From: Bryobacterales bacterium
GTDB taxonomy: Bacteria > Acidobacteriota > Terriglobia > Bryobacterales > Bryobacteraceae
DNA: 6,928 bases
Reading direction: 5' to 3'
NCBI GenBank assembly: GCA_003164075.1
Contig: PLRZ01000170.1
Span: 33,026 to 39,953 of the forward strand
A program made the position numbers and the translations under genes. This document shows positions 6,195-6,928 of this stretch, piece by piece. The notes beneath the pieces are model-generated. The model saw only the letters and a program-made list of their open reading frames with translations. It made no database searches and was not told the DNA's origin. The first letter of the stretch is position 1. Each line of letters opens with the position of its first letter.

Positions 6195-6928
6195 ATGAGC
6201 CGCGCGCGCCGCCTTCGTCGACAGCAGGGGCAGACTGCCGCAACCGAAGCCAAAACGGCCGCCCCGGCGGTCGAGCTACCGGTGCCTCGGGCTCCGCTGT
6301 GGCTGGCGGGGGCCTTCCTGCTCCCGAATCTCGGCGCCCTGGCATGCGGCTTCGTGTTCGACGACCGCGTTCTGATCGTCGACAACCAATCTCTTCACAT
6401 TCAGTCGCTCGGCCAACTCGCCCATATCTGGAAATCCGGCTACTGGCCTGACAACCGGGGGCTGGAGCTTTATCGTCCCGTGGCGCAGACCCTCTGGGCC
6501 CTGATCTGGGCATCGGGGGGCGGCTCCCACCCGGCGCTATTCCATGCCATCGGCCTGGCGCTGGGCGCGGCGGTGGTGCTGCTCCTCTATCGCCTCCTGC
6601 TGGCCGTCGAAATACCGCCGCGCACCGCGTTCATTGCCGCGATGCTGTTCGCGCTTTTCCCCATCCACACCGACGCCGCTACTTCGGTGGTCGGCTCGGC
6701 GGAACTGATGGCCGCGGCCTTCAGTCTGGGAGCGCTGCTTTTCTACTATCGGAACCAGCCGTGGCCGGCGCTGATTCTGTTCGCCTTCGCCGTTTTTTCC
6801 AAGGAAAGCGCTGCCGCCTTCGCGGCGCTTCCGCTGGCATTCCCGCGCAAAGGCGCCGGTTTCCGCCATTCCCGGCTCGCCGGCGGAGGCGCCGCGGTCA
6901 TTATCGCCGCCGCGTTGTGGGCGCACCA
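6195..6928 (+). CDS. TMTC/GT-C-like multi-spanning membrane protein, N-terminal part (runs off the window)
   Basis: The reading frame stays open from ATG 6195 to the right edge, giving 244 residues without a stop. After a basic, Ala-rich cytoplasmic N-terminus (1-32) come hydrophobic segments at about 34-52, 115-137, 143-157, 168-185, 189-202 and 229-243. The motif order resembles TMTC-type O-mannosyltransferase-like proteins: FDD (55-57), YRP (93-95), FHAIGLALG (116-124), FPIHTDAATSVVGSAEL (155-171) and FSKES (201-205). In GT-C enzymes the acidic pair in the first periplasmic loop helps catalysis; here D56-D57 are the candidates. Many relatives carry C-terminal TPRs, which would lie outside the window. 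A role in protein or lipid glycosylation is a family-based guess. The start is fixed by an in-frame TGA at 6186-6188. It begins 28 bp after the cupin stop, so the two may share a message. The complete gene was not seen. Confidence 0.75.
   Translation, partial: MSRARRLRRQQGQTAATEAKTAAPAVELPVPRAPLWLAGAFLLPNLGALACGFVFDDRVLIVDNQSLHIQSLGQLAHIWKSGYWPDNRGLELYRPVAQTLWALIWASGGGSHPALFHAIGLALGAAVVLLLYRLLLAVEIPPRTAFIAAMLFALFPIHTDAATSVVGSAELMAAAFSLGALLFYYRNQPWPALILFAFAVFSKESAAAFAALPLAFPRKGAGFRHSRLAGGGAAVIIAAALWAH

Noticed and set aside
6537..6926. Minus-strand open frame opposite the TMTC-like gene
   Set aside because: Its translation is Arg/Glu/Gly-rich with no domain, while the plus-strand frame is uninterrupted, hydrophobic and carries family motifs.

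Overview
The window is GC-rich (roughly 60-65% by eye) and chromosomal in character. Gene content suggests a Gram-negative soil-type bacterium: a tripartite efflux pump with an outer-membrane channel, a secreted TPR protein, and a TMTC-like membrane protein. An acidobacterial relative (Solibacter/Bryobacter type) is my best guess, from overall feel and from short 'CGGAGACNCNGAGA' motifs that I recall being scattered in such genomes. This assignment is inference; there is no rRNA or marker gene to test it.

Minus strand, 5658 down to 97: four genes read in one direction and probably forming one operon. In transcription order they are a TolC-family outer-membrane channel (5658-4336), a 186-bp repeat-rich gap, an EmrB/QacA-type DHA2 major facilitator (4149-2578, GTG start), an EmrA/HlyD-type membrane fusion protein (2581-1292, sharing an ATGA stop/start with the transporter), and a predicted secreted TPR protein (1284-97, 7 bp after the adaptor). 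The first three make a complete tripartite drug or toxic-compound exporter: transporter in the inner membrane, adaptor across the periplasm, channel in the outer membrane. The TPR protein is not a standard pump part and is the most interesting gene of the set. No regulator gene is present in the window.

Plus strand, 5840 to the right edge: a small single-domain cupin (5840-6166) with all four metal ligands, then the first 244 codons of a multi-spanning TMTC/GT-C-like membrane protein (6195 to beyond 6928). The 181-bp divergent region 5659-5839 holds a perfect 6-bp inverted repeat whose centre contains a TACAAT -10-like hexamer facing the channel gene, a candidate operator/promoter.

The most unusual DNA lies between the channel and transporter genes (4150-4335). 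The last codons and stop of the channel gene recur twice, in degenerate form, downstream. The gap also holds a 27-bp near-perfect palindrome and a 16-bp motif whose second copy lies in the signal-peptide coding region of the TPR gene. No tRNA, rRNA, CRISPR, insertion sequence or integrase was seen. There is no gene-free stretch longer than 300 bases. I see a fairly ordinary efflux locus with some interesting details, not an evident new system.
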